Source: Natronohydrobacter sp. (GTDB lineage Bacteria > Pseudomonadota > Alphaproteobacteria > Rhodobacterales > Rhodobacteraceae). Taken from it: a DNA stretch of 6,930 nucleotides. The notes under the pieces were generated by a model, which saw nothing but the letters and a program-made list of their open reading frames with translations, did no database searches and had not been told where the DNA came from. Shown here piece after piece: positions 5,619 through 6,930 of this stretch (position 1 is its first letter; each line of letters opens with the position of its first letter). The stretch is from the NCBI GenBank assembly GCA_007117255.1, contig SKGU01000091.1, forward strand, positions 1 to 6,930. Direction: 5' to 3'. The position numbers and the translations under genes were made by a program.

Positions 5619-6930
5619 CATTGCGCCCAGGGGGTCGCGTTGCTGCGCCCCGGCCCGCGCCAGAAGCGCCACATCAGCAAGATTGCGGCCATGGTCAGCC
5701 CGACAACCAGCCCCGCCCATATGCCCTCACCGCCGTAACCCCAATGGATTCCCAGCAGGTAGCTGGTTGGCAGACCCACGCCCCAATAGCTGAAGGCGGC
5801 AATCAGCATTGGCCAGCGAGTGTCCTGCACCCCGCGCAGAAGGCCCATCGCCATGACCTGCGCCCCGTCGGCCACCTGAAAGACCGCCGCCACAATCAGG
5901 AAAGACGCGCCGATCATGATGATAGTGGCGCGCGCTGGCTCGTCTGGGGCAAGGAACAACCCGACAAGGAAAGGGCCAGCGACGATGTAGAGGATCATGG
6001 TCAGGCTGGCGAAGACGACCGAGACGATTACCGATGTGCGTGCCCCCGCGCGCAGGGCTATCTGGTCGCGCCGCCCGCGTGCGCGCCCGACCAGAACAGT
6101 TGCCGCATTGGAAAAGCCCAAGTGCACCATGAACAATGCCGCCGTGATTTCCAGCGCGATCCCATGCGCGGCCAGTTCATGCGTTCCGATCCAGCCCATC
6201 ATCACGGCTGCGGCGGTGAACAGCGCTGTCTCGGCCACCAGTGCCACGCCAATGGGCCAACCCAACCGCCAGACTTGTCCCATGGCCTGCCAATCCGCCC
6301 GCCAGAAGCGCAAAAACAGCGTGTAGCGTCGTAAGGCAGGCAGGAGCGCGCAATAGAGCGCCAATGCCGCGACACTCGCCAGATTGACAAGGATCGTGGC
6401 AATGGCCGCGCCGCGCACACCCAGTTCCGGCATGCCCAGATTGCCGAAAATGAACATCCAGTTGAGGAAGATATTCACCCCCACCGCTGCGATCGTGATC
6501 CAGAGCGCCACCTGTGTGCGTTCCAGCGCGGCGAGGTAGTTTTTCAGCACCATCACGGCCAGTGCAGGCACCAACGAGAAGCCCAGTATGCGCATATAGG
6601 CTTCGGCCAGCGGCACCACATCGACCGGTTGCCCCAAGGCGCTGAGAAATGCGCCGGAAAACCAGAAGAAGGGCAGCGCGGCGATGCCGAAGGCAATCGA
6701 CAGCCAAAGCCCCATCCGGGTTGCCCGGCGGACCTCCGCATCCATATCTGACGCGGCGGCTGTGGCGACCATCGGCATGACGGCATTGGCGAAGCCCGTC
6801 CCAAAGGTGAAGATCGCGAAGAACAGCGCCGCACCCAGCACGCCAGCCGCCAGATCGGCCACCCCATACCAGCCCAGCATGACCGTATCTGTCACAGCCA
6901 GCATGAACTGCGCCAGATGGCTGCCCGCCA
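5618..6930 (-). CDS. MATE-family multidrug/metabolite efflux protein (partial, N-terminus beyond right edge)
   Basis: The window holds 436 residues of this inner-membrane antiporter, which would expel organic cations, drugs or metabolites in exchange for Na+ or H+. The frame is open through the right edge: eight complete codons before the first internal ATG (6904) read AGSHLAQF, which continues naturally into MLAVTDTVMLGWYGV. The gene therefore does not start at 6904, and only a short N-terminal piece is missing. Counting from the first full codon, Asp14 in helix 1 (TDTVMLGW) corresponds to the conserved MATE helix-1 Asp. The second half begins around LGWPIGVALVAE with a helix-7 acidic residue near 233, matching the Glu functional in NorM-type proteins. 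The two-bundle, 12-helix layout looks complete to the C-terminal WRFWRGPGRSN tail. The stop overlaps the EamA region, giving a two-gene exporter operon. The substrate is unknown. Confidence 0.9.
   Translation of the reverse strand, partial: AGSHLAQFMLAVTDTVMLGWYGVADLAAGVLGAALFFAIFTFGTGFANAVMPMVATAAASDMDAEVRRATRMGLWLSIAFGIAALPFFWFSGAFLSALGQPVDVVPLAEAYMRILGFSLVPALAVMVLKNYLAALERTQVALWITIAAVGVNIFLNWMFIFGNLGMPELGVRGAAIATILVNLASVAALALYCALLPALRRYTLFLRFWRADWQAMGQVWRLGWPIGVALVAETALFTAAAVMMGWIGTHELAAHGIALEITAALFMVHLGFSNAATVLVGRARGRRDQIALRAGARTSVIVSVVFASLTMILYIVAGPFLVGLFLAPDEPARATIIMIGASFLIVAAVFQVADGAQVMAMGLLRGVQDTRWPMLIAAFSYWGVGLPTSYLLGIHWGYGGEGIWAGLVVGLTMAAILLMWRFWRGPGRSNATPWAQ

Noticed and set aside
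5621..6334. A 237-codon plus-strand frame opposite the MATE gene
   Set aside because: The translation is low in hydrophobic residues, rich in His/Gln/Arg/Pro and has no family resemblance, while the minus-strand frame is a clear MATE protein. It is a shadow frame.

Overview
The window looks like an ordinary stretch of chromosome from an alphaproteobacterium, most likely Rhodobacterales/Rhodobacteraceae. That placement rests on the GC-rich third codon positions, the tight ATGA-type gene overlaps and the protein sequences, which match my memory of Rhodobacteraceae homologues. No search was run.

Left part, plus strand (1-4692): the last 26 codons of an alpha/beta-hydrolase-like gene, then a complete five-gene ABC importer of the branched-chain/hydrophobic amino acid (HAAT, Liv-type) family. 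Its order is periplasmic binding protein, permease LivH-type, permease LivM-type, ATPase LivG-type, ATPase LivF-type. The last four genes overlap one another (8, 8 and 4 nt) and must be one transcription unit. The binding-protein gene is separated from them by 64 nt that hold a strong perfect hairpin. The exported binding protein would capture the ligand in the periplasm, the LivH/LivM pair would form the membrane channel and LivG/LivF would drive it with ATP. The ligand cannot be read from sequence. The binding protein resembles a subgroup I associate with aromatic carboxylates rather than leucine/isoleucine/valine, and the neighbouring hydrolase would fit a catabolic locus.

Right part, minus strand (4740-6930): a two-gene operon convergent with the importer. 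A MATE-family cation-coupled exporter, whose N-terminus runs off the right edge, is followed by an EamA/DMT-family exporter. Their junction is an ATGA overlap with a Shine-Dalgarno-like AAGGG. The two blocks are separated by only 47 nt, in which I see no convincing intrinsic terminator.

No RNA genes, mobile elements, CRISPR arrays, attachment sites or pseudogenes were found, and no stretch over 300 nt lacks a gene. I do not see a previously undescribed system. The points most worth a second look are the hairpin between the binding-protein and permease genes, the unusual binding-protein subgroup with its unknown ligand, and the non-canonical switch residues in the LivF-type ATPase.
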